DNA from: Ypsolopha sequella
Taxonomy: Eukaryota; Arthropoda; Insecta; Lepidoptera; Ypsolophidae
Direction: 5' to 3'
Assembly: GCA_934047225.1 (NCBI GenBank)
Contig: OW204000.1
Coordinates: 15,270,001-15,334,000 of the forward strand
Length of the DNA stretch: 64,000 nt
Shown: positions 32,387-43,500 of the stretch, in pieces
Layout of the letters: each line of letters begins with the position of its first letter
Numbering within the stretch: position 1 is the first letter of the stretch
Notes under the pieces: model-generated
What the model saw: the letters and a program-made list of their open reading frames with translations, nothing else
The model's database searches: none
What the model was told of the DNA's origin: nothing
Position numbers and translations under genes: made by a program

Positions 32387-32775
32387 CGCCAAACCACGGG
32401 CGTAGCCAGGTTTGAGTATCGGGAGGGGGGGGGGGTCAAGAAAATAAAACGACTAATACTTTTTGATACACCTTTGTGCTACAAAAATGTATGTTTTCGT
32501 TTATAAAAAAATAAAAATAAAACATACAGGAAAAATCTCCTTGAAGGAATTGGGGGAGTCCTTTTTCGAGCATATGGGAGCGGGCGTCACTTTTAGTTAG
32601 TGGCAGACATGTTTGCCTTATCCATCTCAGAGGGTTAATGTAGGTAATAGTTAGTAATCACTGAGATATGCCGCACGCCTGTTCTTATTTTAATTCTAGG
32701 AATGTTAATATGTGAACTTTTCGGGGGGGTTTGAACCCCCAAAACTCTCCTCCTGGCTACGCCCGTGCGCCAAAC
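32387..32775. mobile_element. hAT-type MITE with perfect 8-bp target duplication
   Basis: Termini 'cacgggcgtagccagg' (32395-32410) and 'cctggctacgcccgtg' (32752-32767) are perfect 16-bp inverted repeats. They are flanked on both sides by the octamer 'cgccaaac' (32387-32394 and 32768-32775). An 8-bp duplication is the hallmark of hAT transposition. The interior includes G-tracts and no transposase frame, so it is non-autonomous. Confidence 0.9.
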
Positions 32776-32924
32776 ATACTCATATTTCTCACGCACACTA
32801 TTAGTACACATGCAATTTGCATGATGCAAATAGGGTGGCTCACATCTTTGGGTCTCGCATGAGGCCTATCTTTGGCTTCATGCGTTCGCAAGCGCCAGTC
32901 CCCCTTACTATATCTCCTGGGGAT
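32776..32924. other. Unassigned spacer
   Basis: No supported feature. Confidence 0.5.
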
Positions 32925-33055
32925 CTAAAAAGACCGACTTGGGTGAATCATGAAATTATTTGAAAGTAGGATAGAGTCAGAGTTTCTTCATGCGTGCAAA
33001 AGAGACGGCATTACAACATAATCATAATATGATTCATACAAAGCGGCCTTTTTAG
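32925..33055. mobile_element. 131-bp TIR unit A
   Basis: Starts 'ctaaaaagaccgacttggg' and ends 'gcggcctttttag'. The ends are CTAAAAAGGCC-type inverted repeats (one mismatch here). It is followed by 'aggaccaggggat' and then unit B. Other units at 53357-53479 and 54645-54775. Confidence 0.85.
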
Positions 33056-33068
33056 AGGACCAGGGGAT

Positions 33069-33199
33069 CTAAAAAGGCCAAATTGGGTGAATCATGAAAT
33101 GATTTGAAAGTAGGATAGAGTCAGAGTTTCTTCATGCGTGCAAAAGAGACGGCATTAGAACAGAATCATAATATGAGTCATCCAAAGCGGCCTTTTTAG
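33069..33199. mobile_element. 131-bp TIR unit B, direct neighbour of A
   Basis: Perfect 11-bp ends 'ctaaaaaggcc' and 'ggcctttttag'. Nearly identical to unit A in the same orientation, 13 bp away. The pair is a head-to-tail dimer. Confidence 0.85.
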
Positions 33200-34504
33200 A
33201 GGACCTGATATAGTATGTAATCATCAGCATACATATTATTATTGGGTTATAAAACCTTGTAAATAAATGTCAAATCGATGATGTAGTCTTTAACGCAGTT
33301 CCCCTAATTTCGATGATATTTTTCAAAGTGAAATTATGCTAAACCCGCTTATTTGCTTCATTGCACAGGCATTGGTGGCGGAACAAGTATGTATATGCTC
33401 ATCCCCTATTTAGCCCGTAATCATGTAATATTTTAACGTTATCTGTTATTTTTTATTATTTTTGAGTCAAAAAAGCGCCCCCCCCCACCAATGTGCACAG
33501 CACATAAATTAATAACTCGAAACAAGAATTAAACTATTCCTAGGTCATCTTTAGTTAAGTTTTTGAATATTATTTAAGTTTTTAGTCAAGATTCTTTAAT
33601 TTATTATACGGTTTTAAATTTAAATTGAATTGTTTTTATACTATGCTTGTCTATACGATTGTCAGTCACAAATGTTCTGAGAGTTCACCACAGCCACTTT
33701 TCTCCTAGATGGACGGATGGATTTTCACTCACTTGTTCCAAAAATATTGTTCCTCAAAGACGGAAACTCTGAAGATCGGTAGTGATTATATTGTCTATGG
33801 TCCCACCCATCTCTTGTCTGCCTGCCACAGCCCTCGTCTATTCAAGTTTTGCTCAGAATATAAGAAGTTTTGCCACCCTATCCGGGTGCATACGGGTGCC
33901 TAAACCAGCCCAACTCTACTTGAACTTGTCACCGATTCAAGTTCTGGAATGCTGAGTCGAGTTCCTATAGTCCTGTCAGTGCGTTTTATACCAAGTATGC
34001 TGCACTCTGTTGCTATTTAGCATATTGCTAAGTATATGTAGATTTTACGGGTTCCTTCAATGTATTCTATGTAATTATGTATGCTGGAAAATATGCTCAA
34101 TTCTTGACTACATTGAAAGACACCCAGACTTTGAGGTTCCAGTTTTTGACAGAACCCCAAACATATGCGTAAGTATAGGTACTTGACTTTTGTCAGCAAG
34201 TAGATAGTTTGCTGTAATCAAACGTGTACGTACACGTGATTACACGTCTGACCTAGACCGAGGTTGTCTGTCTGTCTGACTGACTGTCGCCTCGGCAATT
34301 AAAACCGTCTGCCGAAAACTACCGGATGTAATCCATTAAAACTAGACAAATATAAATCAGCCTAATCTAAACTGTGATGTTCTATTGTTCGTTGTTTACT
34401 TATGTCGTGTACCATCCTGTTACACTAATCTATTTTACTATTAGTCATTTATTCGTTTTTTCTTCAAAAATTTCAACTGTTGTAGTAGTTAGTAGTGTTT
34501 TTGA
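33200..34504. other. AT-rich sequence, no gene supported
   Basis: Small frames (33709-33903, 34017-34199) have no recognisable motif. A C-tract (ccccccccacc) near 33478. Confidence 0.5.
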
Positions 34505-34768
34505 TATGGTGAAATTCACAACCGCCTGAATTCATACTCGAGTCGCGGTTAGTGATCAATCAGGAACAATATTCAATTACCAGACAGGTGACATTCGAAA
34601 AAAAAATTCTGTTCTTATACTAGGATTTGCATTTGAACTAGTCCAGTACGAATGGGAACAAAAACATTTTTTTATGATTTCGAAAAAAAGATCATTAAAT
34701 CTTGTTCCTGATCACAACCGAGTCTCCAGTATGAATTCAGGCGGTTGATTAAATTTTACCTCGTATAA
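34505..34768. mobile_element. Palindromic element, 'TACAAGGTGA' family, copy 2
   Basis: The left arm 'caaccgcctgaattcatact' with 'gtgatcaatcaggaacaa' mirrors the right arm 'cttgttcctgatcacaaccg', 'ccagtatgaattcaggcggt' and 'tttacctcgta'. Terminal 'ggtgaaatt' / 'aaattttacc' pair. This copy is the reference for judging the T-to-C changes in the copy at 39281-39412. Confidence 0.85.
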
Positions 34769-35021
34769 AGCTTCTAGCGACGACGTCTTCTACCTATAAG
34801 CTGAACGCTATTACTTCGTCGTCAAAGTATTTATGTCTATCTCATCCGTTTGGCAAGGAAAAAGTAAAAGACACTGACAAAAAATAATTATTAAGTAAAC
34901 TAAAAAAAAAATTTAAACTGACTAAAAAGTATAAAATAACTTGAAATGAAAAACATGGAGCGCATGCAATAGTTATAGTTGATTTCACCAAATACAGAGT
35001 GAATACAGGGTCAAACTTAAA
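34769..35021. other. Unassigned spacer
   Basis: No supported feature. Confidence 0.5.
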
Positions 35022-35392
35022 GGTGGTAGAGCTGATGCCGGGCTCGACTTTGGAGGTACCACCATCTTACTTTGAGACCGCCTCGAAGTAATTCGGGGGA
35101 GAGTAAGAGGACAGCCCGCAGGCTAAAATCCAAGAGGCCCACCATGCCTGGGACCGATGATGGATGGCGGTATATCCATCCCTAATAGCCGGGCCTTATA
35201 TGGAACAGACTGGTGACGGGCAGCGGCGTCACTGGTGCGAGGGTTCTGGCACCGCGCTCATAAAACTTGCCTGTCCAGCGTGTGTGAGTATGGGCAATTC
35301 TTCAATTCTTCCAGGATGACCGCCGGGAGTGGCAAAGTCCTGGAAAGGCTTTTGTCCAGCAGTGGACGAACTAGGCTGATGGATGGATGAAT
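35022..35392 (+). mobile_element. SINE-like / RTE-tailed repeat, copy 4 (full length)
   Basis: Starts 'aggtggtagagctgatgccg' and ends 'tgtccagcagtggacgaact' plus 'aggctgatggatggatg'. It is the most complete copy, about 370 bp. It carries a 9-bp local duplication ('caattcttcaattcttcc'). The terminal 60 bp resemble the RTE LINE end at 38537-38620, so this family could be a SINE or an internally deleted RTE derivative. The start 'gtggtagagctg' hints at a pol III A box but is not convincing. Confidence 0.8.
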
Positions 35393-35520
35393 ACAAAACT
35401 GCAAATGATACAAATCGCGCCAAGCTTCTAGTCCACTCTGAAAACGGGACGATTCGCATCGACAGGAACAAACCTTTTTCGGAGGAGCAACTTCAGAGTG
35501 GACTATAATAGAAGCTTTGA
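35393..35520. repeat. Short inverted repeat
   Basis: 'aagcttctagtccactctga' (about 35420) is mirrored by 'tcagagtggactataatagaagctt' with a 4-base gap in pairing (to 35513). About 95 bp in total; possibly a small fold-back element. Confidence 0.6.
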
Positions 35521-37773
35521 ATTCACGGTATTATTTTTCGCCCCATTGGAACGGCTCGCATTCTCATATTTTATAATAACAGACAGACATACATACACTG
35601 CACTTACTAAGTATATACAAGTCGGTGGAAAAGAGGCCTATGCATCACTGCTTAGCTCCTTTTATTCAAATAGAAATCCGTTCGAATTGAATAATTCTTT
35701 TTTAACACACTAAAATCGGTACTCGCGTACCTAGGGTTCCGTATTGTGATCCTAATTTTCGTGAATTTCTTAACAGTTTTATTTTTCCTGTTATATAGGG
35801 GGGAGGGGGGGACACGCCGATATACCTTATGCTTTAGTCAAAGACTAGACGTTTGGCGCGATCTGTATCAACTGTTGTGTAAATTAGCTCCTCTCTATTC
35901 TGCTAAATTATCTATTGCGTGCGCCCCACGTTTTTCATTTTATACATAAGTACTGTAGTATGCACACACTCTTTATTCGGGATCTAGCAGTATCTTCTTG
36001 AATCATACGACCTTATTTCGCTTTAAGTTCTTGTTATATTTGTTTTTTTATATATATTCACCCTAATTGTCACGCACACAGTAAGGGAGGGGAGTTCTGG
36101 ACCTTGTAGGGCACTCGCTTATCGTGCTGGAGGTATTTTACTTAGTTAAGACTCTAGAATTAATATTTATAGAAAATCAGCTATACTTCAGTAGGACTCT
36201 CGAAGGAATAATTATGGAGAGCCACCTTCACATCGATGGGACTCCCTACTAAGGAATCCTTTTTTGTGTTTTGTCTGAAAGATCTTTTATATTGGATCTG
36301 TATTTATTTTTGGAATCAGTCAATACGACATATGTCGATCCATAAAGGTTATCGATTGCCAACTAAACACGAACAAATAGTCCTTTAGCCTACCTATAAA
36401 ACGTAGCCTTACCTAAACCTTACATATTGCCTAGCTATATGTTACAATACTTATTGTTTTTTTTTAATATTTACAATTGTTTGCGTATAAGAGTTTCATT
36501 TTAAATATTTTAATGTCTTATTCAATTTTGAATTTTCAGCAAGATTCAGAAACATTTGAGTAAATCTGTATGAAATCCAAAGCGAGTAGATTTAATCTAC
36601 AGACGGACCAAGGAACGGACTTAACGGTTTCCGTTTCATGACGGATCCCAGCTCCTCATGTATGATGCGTCATTGAAGGATGCTGGAGCCCCCCAGGGCC
36701 AGACGTCTCGGCCGTTTGTTTGACGTTACAAATTGAGTAATTGATACATAACAATTGGTCAATAATTCCATTCGACCCGATAGGCGATTGTGTTTGGACC
36801 GCTAGTTTATCAACTCTATTGTGTACTAAAGTCGATTATACATAGCAAGAGAACGAATATTTCTGTTTTTTTTAAACGTACTATCGAAGGAAGCACGTCT
36901 GATCCACTTTTCGCTTTTATTGTTTATTTCGCTTTTGTTGTTTTATTGTGTTTATTATTACCCAAGTAACAAAATAACGTCACATAATGGTTACGAAAAC
37001 GTTTTCAATATGACTTCTGGATATATTGTTTGGTCATATAACAGTTATATAGACGTCTATATAACACGATTCAGGCCCATATTACATAACGTTTCCATCA
37101 TGTTAGGATCATTTTAAGGTTGTATGAGCAATCAATCAGTTTGGTAGGAGTCACATAGACGTTACAAAAATAATCAATTGGTTATGTAATTGTATCCATT
37201 GATACTTAACCTAACTGAAAAGTTACATATACAATAAACCAAAACGTCTTTTTATGGTCAGATGTTAACGTTTATGTACATTTTTTTGTACATCACGAAT
37301 ATTGAAAAACACTGTTGGTTTTTAAGGTAAGTTTATTGTTTTTTTTATCCCATTATAGAATATAAATTTTATAGTTAGCAGTTGGCATAATGTAACTGTC
37401 ACTTGGGAACTTGTTTTTTTCGATAATATGTATGTTCATTCTTTTCAATATATTAATGCGCCTCTTCAATATGGCTAATATCGATAGTGTATATAACAAT
37501 TTTATTTTATAGACGTTGCTTATATAACTTGTGTTTTGTTACGTATCAACCATGACATTTGTAATTAGCGTACTGTAGCCTTATCAAAGAAAACCTTTTT
37601 TAAAGGTGACCTACGATTTCTAAAATAACATGAGATTTTTGCAATGGGTCTACGCGTTAGTCGGTCCAGTAGTTTTTTGCGCGGATAGACGGATAAACTC
37701 CGAGCGCCGCCGCCTCGGTATGTGCTTTAGTTTTTTTACGAAACCTTATTTCTTATATCAATTGGTCATTAGT
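35521..37773. other. AT-rich sequence, no gene supported
   Basis: Near 35722-35760 'actcgcgtacctagggttcc' is a terminal scrap of family A. 36960-37320 has several 'ataacgt'/'acgttat' type motifs and a palindromic 'tatatagacgtctatata' at about 37045. No recognised coding. Confidence 0.5.
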
Positions 37774-38166
37774 AGTAGTTTATGCTTCAAGGGCGCAAAG
37801 GAATAAATTACGAGGAAGATTTAAAACACGAGCGTAGCGAGTGTTTTAAAAGTAACCGAGTAATTTATTGCTCTTACTCTCGTGTATCATACTACGTTTT
37901 TCAATGCATAGTGTGAGGAAATAAAACAAATATAATCTTGTGAACTTTACATTACAATTGGCTTAAAAGGACTGTATCCAGATCCGTTAACAGTGGGAAA
38001 AAAAGTATAACATTTATGGTACACAGGAAAGGCTGAAGGTTGGCCAACCATTGTAAATAAATAAAAAAAATAATAATAATAATAAAGCCCTAGGGTAAAA
38101 TAATCGACTTTCTATTCGGTTTTGATGCATAATTATAAAGTGGGCCTTTATGAGCACTTGCATTGA
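37774..38166 (+). repeat. Three-copy interspersed repeat, copy 1
   Basis: Ordered matches with 55935-56330 and 63408-63725: 'cacgagcgtagcgagtgttt', 'accgagtaatttattgc', 'tactacgtttttcaatgcat', 'agtgtgaggaaataaaac', 'gactgtatccaga', 'acacaggaaaggct' and 'aaagccctagggtaaaat'. All three copies are in the same orientation. Non-coding. Confidence 0.85.
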
Positions 38167-38536
38167 AAAGAATATTACCGCCTTCTAATCAATGTTAATA
38201 AAAAAAAAAAATTAAATGAATAAACAATTTTGTGTCCTATACATGTTCATTTACTATACTAGCTATAAGCTATATACTATAAAGCGGTGTTTGTTTGTTT
38301 GTTTTTTTTTGTATATAGGAGGTAATCTCTGTAACTTCTTTCACGGTTGTAAAAATTAGACTCTTTACTTGGATATAACATCAAATGATAATTGACTTTT
38401 CTGGATATAAGCTATTGTTTGTTCCCTGGAGAGGGGCAGTTACCGGCGCGGGTGAAACTTTTAAAATAATCTATTTTAAAATTACTTATGAGAATATTAT
38501 CTGTTTGCCTATTTGATATATATCTTTAACTCAATT
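38167..38536. other. Unassigned sequence
   Basis: No supported feature. Confidence 0.5.
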
Positions 38537-38803
38537 AGTCCATCCATCCATCCATCCATCAGCCCGTATTCGTCCACTGCTGGACATAGGCCTCCCCAAT
38601 ATTACGCCACTCTTGGCGGTCCTCAGTCATTCTCATCCAGCCGCCACCCGCAACGTCCTTCAGATCGTCAGTCCAGCGGGCACGAGGGCGGCCTACGCTG
38701 CGGTTTGCTGTACGTGGTCTCCATTCCAATGCCTTACGGCCCCAACGGTTATCACGTCGGCAACAGATATGGCCAGTCCACTGCCACTTCAACTTAGTCA
38801 ATT
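38537..38803 (-). pseudogene. RTE-clade LINE, C-terminal fragment with ATGG/GATG tail
   Basis: The minus frame (38801-38559) encodes the final 80 residues of an RTE-type polyprotein: 'KWQWTGHICCRRDNRWGRKA', then 'LEWRPR', 'RSVGRPRARWTDDLKDVAGG', 'WMRMTEDRQEWRNIGEAYVQ' and 'QWTNTG' before the stop. The order W.GH...R.D.RW....LEWRPR...RSVGRP..RW.DD is the hallmark of this clade's C-terminus. The 3' end runs into a GGAT repeat (38537-38558), the usual RTE tail. No catalytic region, so the copy is dead. Confidence 0.9.
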
Positions 38804-38965
38804 AGTAGTTCAATAAAAATAAGTAATTCGCTGATATGATAATGATAACATAAGCCAGCACGGCCTCTGTCTGGCCGCCATGATAGATAAAGAGTAACCA
38901 GAAATAATTAAAATAGTAGGTACCGAAATGATAATGTATCTGGGTAAGTGTGTAGTTTCAGTTAT
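38804..38965. other. Unassigned spacer
   Basis: No supported feature. Confidence 0.5.
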
Positions 38966-40035
38966 ACAGTGTGTTCCTCGTACAAGTGCACATCCGAAAA
39001 GGGGTGAAACTAGACCTTATTTTATCGACAAAAAAATGTTTTTTTTTTTAGAAAATCTTTGTTTTATAAATTTACGTTCAAAATTCAAAAATTCGAAAAG
39101 TTTCAAAAAGTTTATTTTGCAAAGTAGGTATATATAATACACGTTTCACAAGTCAAATTTTAATCTTATAAAAATATATGTAATAAAATAATAAATGTAC
39201 ATGAACTACTTAGATTAAATGTTTATTTAATTTATGTAGCAATATATATACAATTAAAAATTATAGGTAAAATATTATTATACAAGGTGAAATCCAATCA
39301 ACCGCCCGAACCCATACCGGAGACCCGGCCAGGGACCAGGAACAAGGTTCAATGATCACCAACCGAGCCCCCAGCACGAATCCAGGCGGCCGACCAAATC
39401 CCATCCTATATACTACATAGTAATAGGTTACGTATATAAATACATGCCTACCTCCGCCCATTCGATTAGTCTTGCTAAGAAGAACGGGCAAGAAACTTGG
39501 CAAGTTCATGTCTTTTTTTTTAACATAAACTTAAACTATACATTGAATTACTTATATCGTTTTAAAAATGTTTTTGCCTACCATGGAGACAATGTATAAA
39601 ATATGTCATAACTTTTGATCTATCGCGAGTAATGCAATGAAATAAAACTGTTATAATCCTTAAGAATAGACGTTGCATATCAAATCAAAAACAAAACGTA
39701 ATCAACTACCATTACCATAAAAATAATATCCTAAAAGATTATTTCTTTAATTTTTCTGTCTTTTTCTCAGTAATAGTAAATTTTTTCAAAATAATGTTCC
39801 CGTTTCACAATACTTTTATTCCTATTTATCATTGCCTATTCCATTATCTTTCTAACATAAATACAATATTTTCTAGCCAAAGGCACTGCGCTCGCGTCCC
39901 AAACAAAGATACCCAGGCGGAGTACTTTTTCAAGATAAAAAAAAAAACAGAAAAAAAATTTTTCTTTGTTTTTGTCGATATATTTAGATCTAGTTTCACC
40001 CACTTTCGGATGTGCACTTGTACGAGGGACACACT
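38966..40035. mobile_element. Larger TIR element (~1.07 kb, ~75-bp arms)
   Basis: The left arm 'agtgtgttcctcgtacaagt' with 'gcacatccgaaaaggggtga' and 'aactagacc' is mirrored by 'ctagtttcacccactttcgg', 'atgtgcacttgtacgaggga' and 'cacact' at the right. The arms then diverge after 'atcgacaaaaa'. The interior holds the T-to-C altered palindromic element (39281-39412) but no transposase frame. Confidence 0.7.
39281..39412. mobile_element. Palindromic 'TACAAGGTGA' element with strand-uniform T-to-C change
   Basis: Family membership is clear from 'acaaggtgaaatcc', 'caaccgcc.gaa', 'ggaacaagg', 'caaccgag', 'ccaggcgg' and 'atccta'. Compared with 34505-34768, about 20 of roughly 27 substitutions are T to C on the plus strand, in both arms. 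This makes the two arms non-complementary where siblings pair. See the matching finding. Confidence 0.75.
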
Positions 40036-40533
40036 AACATCCTTTCTCGGGAATAATATGTCGCTAGTTCGAATAGTTCGAATTATAGTTTTACTTCACA
40101 AAAAAAAACACTTTAAAGTAAGTTGAACATAGTATGATGTAATAACTTGTGATATTTTACAAATAAAATAACTGCCCTGTTTTGAACGTTTATTGGTCGT
40201 AAATGGACGTTTATTGGGCATTTACTCAATACGTCCCAAAATGCCCAGGCAGAAGCCCATCTCTAGTCACGATATATTATTGGTTTTAATAATAATAATA
40301 ATATTATTAAATATTATATTATTGTAATAATAATATTATTATTGGTTTAGATCCGATGTGTAGAAACTAAATAAAACCGTTTAAGTATGAAACAGAGTGA
40401 TATAGAAAGAACCAAGATTTTCTTAAATTACCTAAATAATACCGCAAATAATAATTCTATAAGTTTAAGTGTTGTCGAAACTAAATTTTATACATTGCAA
40501 AATAGTTCTTAAAGATTTTTTTTAATTATTATT
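40036..40533. other. AT-rich sequence with a TAA-type palindromic microsatellite
   Basis: 40278-40350 is a self-complementary mix of (TAA)/(ATT) repeats. No gene. Confidence 0.6.
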
Positions 40534-43500
40534 TCGAGAATTTTTGATCTCGTCTCTCCCTCTTGGCCGAAAGAATTTAAAGAGAGAGAGACGGTACATC
40601 CCTCGGCAGAAGCACAGTCGACCGAGGTTCAGAGCCCCAGGGAAAGAAACCGGCGAACGATGCGAGCAGTATCGAGCAGAACCGCCTTCTGCATCCGCGC
40701 TGGAAGCGAACTGCCGCGGAATCCCAAACGTCTCAGGTTGGTTTCAAGACTGGTTGGGATTAACCCGTTCGCGGATAAAACAACTGGGATTATTTCGGTG
40801 GATGCCACGCCCCACATGTCGGTAACCTCGTGAGCCAGGTCGAGATACTTCCTCTTCTTCTCGGTTTCGGCTTTCACGAGGTTCTCATCGTGTGGGATTG
40901 TGATATCCACCAAAAACACCCGAGACTGCGCCCGGTCCATCAACACGATATCAGGTTTATTCGTGAGAATAGTCCTATCCGTGATGACAGACCGATCCCA
41001 GTAGAGCTTGGCGCGGCCGTTTTCTAGTACTGGCGCCGGTGAGTACTTGTAATATGGCACCTTCTGATTTACGAGGTCGTACTTGTGGGCGAGTTCTTGA
41101 TGAAGGATTTTGGCCACTTGGTTGTGTCTGTGCAGATACTCAGTGTTGGCAAGAGCGGAACACCCGGAAATAACATGTCGGAGAGATTCTCCAGGATGGG
41201 CACATGCCCGGCAGATGTCCTGGGTCCCATCCTTGATAATGTATTTCCGGTAGTTGCGCGTCTTGATCACCTGATCTTGTATTGCACAGACAAAACCCTC
41301 GGTTTCCCCGAAGAGGTCACCAAAGCGCAGCCAATGCATGGAGGTTTTTTTGTCAACATGAGGCTCGTGAAGGGCCTTGTGAAACCTCCCGTGCAATTCC
41401 TTTCCTCGCCACACAGACTCTCGTTCAGCGGTGCTAAGTACAACCGGGTCGCGCCATTCTTCGCTGGCTAAGGACAAAGGGGTGAGTCCTTTATCACATG
41501 CCACGACTTCTTTATGGATTGCATCATCCGTTTTCGACAGGAAATAATCCCTGAGACTGCATATTTCACGGTTGTGCATAGCCTTGGCGTTTAAAAAGCC
41601 TCGACCACCACACTTCCGCGGGAGATACAGTCTCATGACCGACGATTTCGGATGATGCATCCTATGAAGGGTCAGGATTGTGCGGACTTTTCTGTCCAGA
41701 GCATCTAGTTCGGTCTGAGTCCATCTGAGCACTCCGAATGTGTACATGAGAACAGGCATGACCCAAGCATTATAAGCTCGTACCTTATTTCCGCCCGACA
41801 AAAAGCTCTCAAGCACTTTTGTCAGGCGATTATAAAATACCCCACAAACGGCTTGTTTCATGTCTGCTTCATTCACACCGATAGTTTGGGACATGCCCAG
41901 ATACCGGTATGTTTCAGTCTCAGAAAGGGATTTCAATCGATTGGAGCCGACATCGACTCCATCGGAGCGAACAACATGACCCCTCTCCACATGCAAGACC
42001 GCACACTTTTCGACCCCTAGCTCCATCCTGATGGAGTTGCTGAAATCATCAGTGATCTTCAACAACTCCTCCAGTTTCTGAGCTGTGGGGCCAAAAAGCT
42101 TCAGGTCATCCATGTAGAGAAGGTGCGATATCCGCATTCCTCCCCTCCGAAACTGAAAGCCTGCCGCTGATTTCTCCAAAAGTTGACTCAAAGGGTTCAG
42201 CGACAAGCAAAACCAAAGCGGGCTCAGACAATCACCCTGGAAAATACCCCTTTTTATCCGTATTTGGTCATCGGCATCCGTCATTTTCTCGCCTGCTAGA
42301 CTAAGGATAGTACTCCATTGCCCCATACATGCTTCAAGGAAGTGTCGAACTGTATTGTCGACTTTGTACAGTTCAAGGACCCTTAGGAGCCAAGAGTGGG
42401 GAACCGAGTCGAAAGCCTTTTTGTAGTCTATCCAGGCGGCGGAGAAGTTCCGACGGTTGCGTCTGACCAGTTTGCCAGCGACCGCGTCAATGAGGAGCAG
42501 CTCCTTGCTACCGCGGCTACCACCCCTACATCCGTTCTGAGCATCCGAGATGATGTGATTTTCAACAATGTGTTGAGAAATCTTGGAGTTCAGAACGGAA
42601 GTAAGCGTCTTGTATAGAGTACAAAGACACGTGATGGGGCGGTATTTCGATGGATCCGCGGTATCTTCGCTTTTTGGAGCTAAGTGAGTGACTCCGGTAG
42701 TTAAGAAGTTCGGGAGCGTACCATCGTCAAGGGCCTGTTGGAACTGCCTTGCGAGGGTAGCATGGGAACGCCAGAATCCTTTCAGCCAGTAATGCTGCAG
42801 TCCGTCTGGTCCTGGACTTTTCCAGTTCGGGGCTTTACGGACCGCAGCAGTTACGTCCTCCTCCGAGATTCTGACTGGGTTCATTGGCGTGATAGACGCA
42901 CATGCTCCCTCGACAGCTTCGAACCACGGACCCTCCTGATGAGTGACAGGCTGTGACCATAGGCTTCGCCAGAAGGCGACTACATCAGCCTGCTCCGGTC
43001 GAGCGCCTATCGATCTCATTTCCGGACGCTCCAGAGTTCTGTAAAACTTCTTTTGGTCACTCTCGAAGAGACGATTATGTTGGTGCCTCTTTACCGTTTC
43101 GGAGTATCGCCTTAATCGTTTACCCCAAGCAGCAATCTTCTGTTTCAGGTAGTCGATGCGCTCTGTTAGGTTTTGGTTAAAGTCTGGGTGCGATATATCA
43201 ATGTGTTGCCCAGCAAATGCCTCCGTAACAAAGCGCATCACTCTAGGCCTCGTGTTGCCTGACCTGAAGCTGGTTAGTTTGCCGATAAGGATCCTTGCTC
43301 TGGTGATACGGCGGTTAATTCTGCGTTGCCAGGCTGGTATCTGATCACTTCTGGGAGTGGTTGATCCAGTACCTGGCATACGAACGCCAACTATCCGGCA
43401 AACTGCCATAGCGGCGCTGAATAGAACCGTATCCGTATCCCAGAGGTCGATGCTGCTTTCCAGAAATGGAGGCAGCATCTGATTAATGACCCCAACGACA

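Noticed and set aside
40544..43344. Other plus-strand frames across the retrotransposon
   Set aside because: Antisense shadows with no recognisable content.
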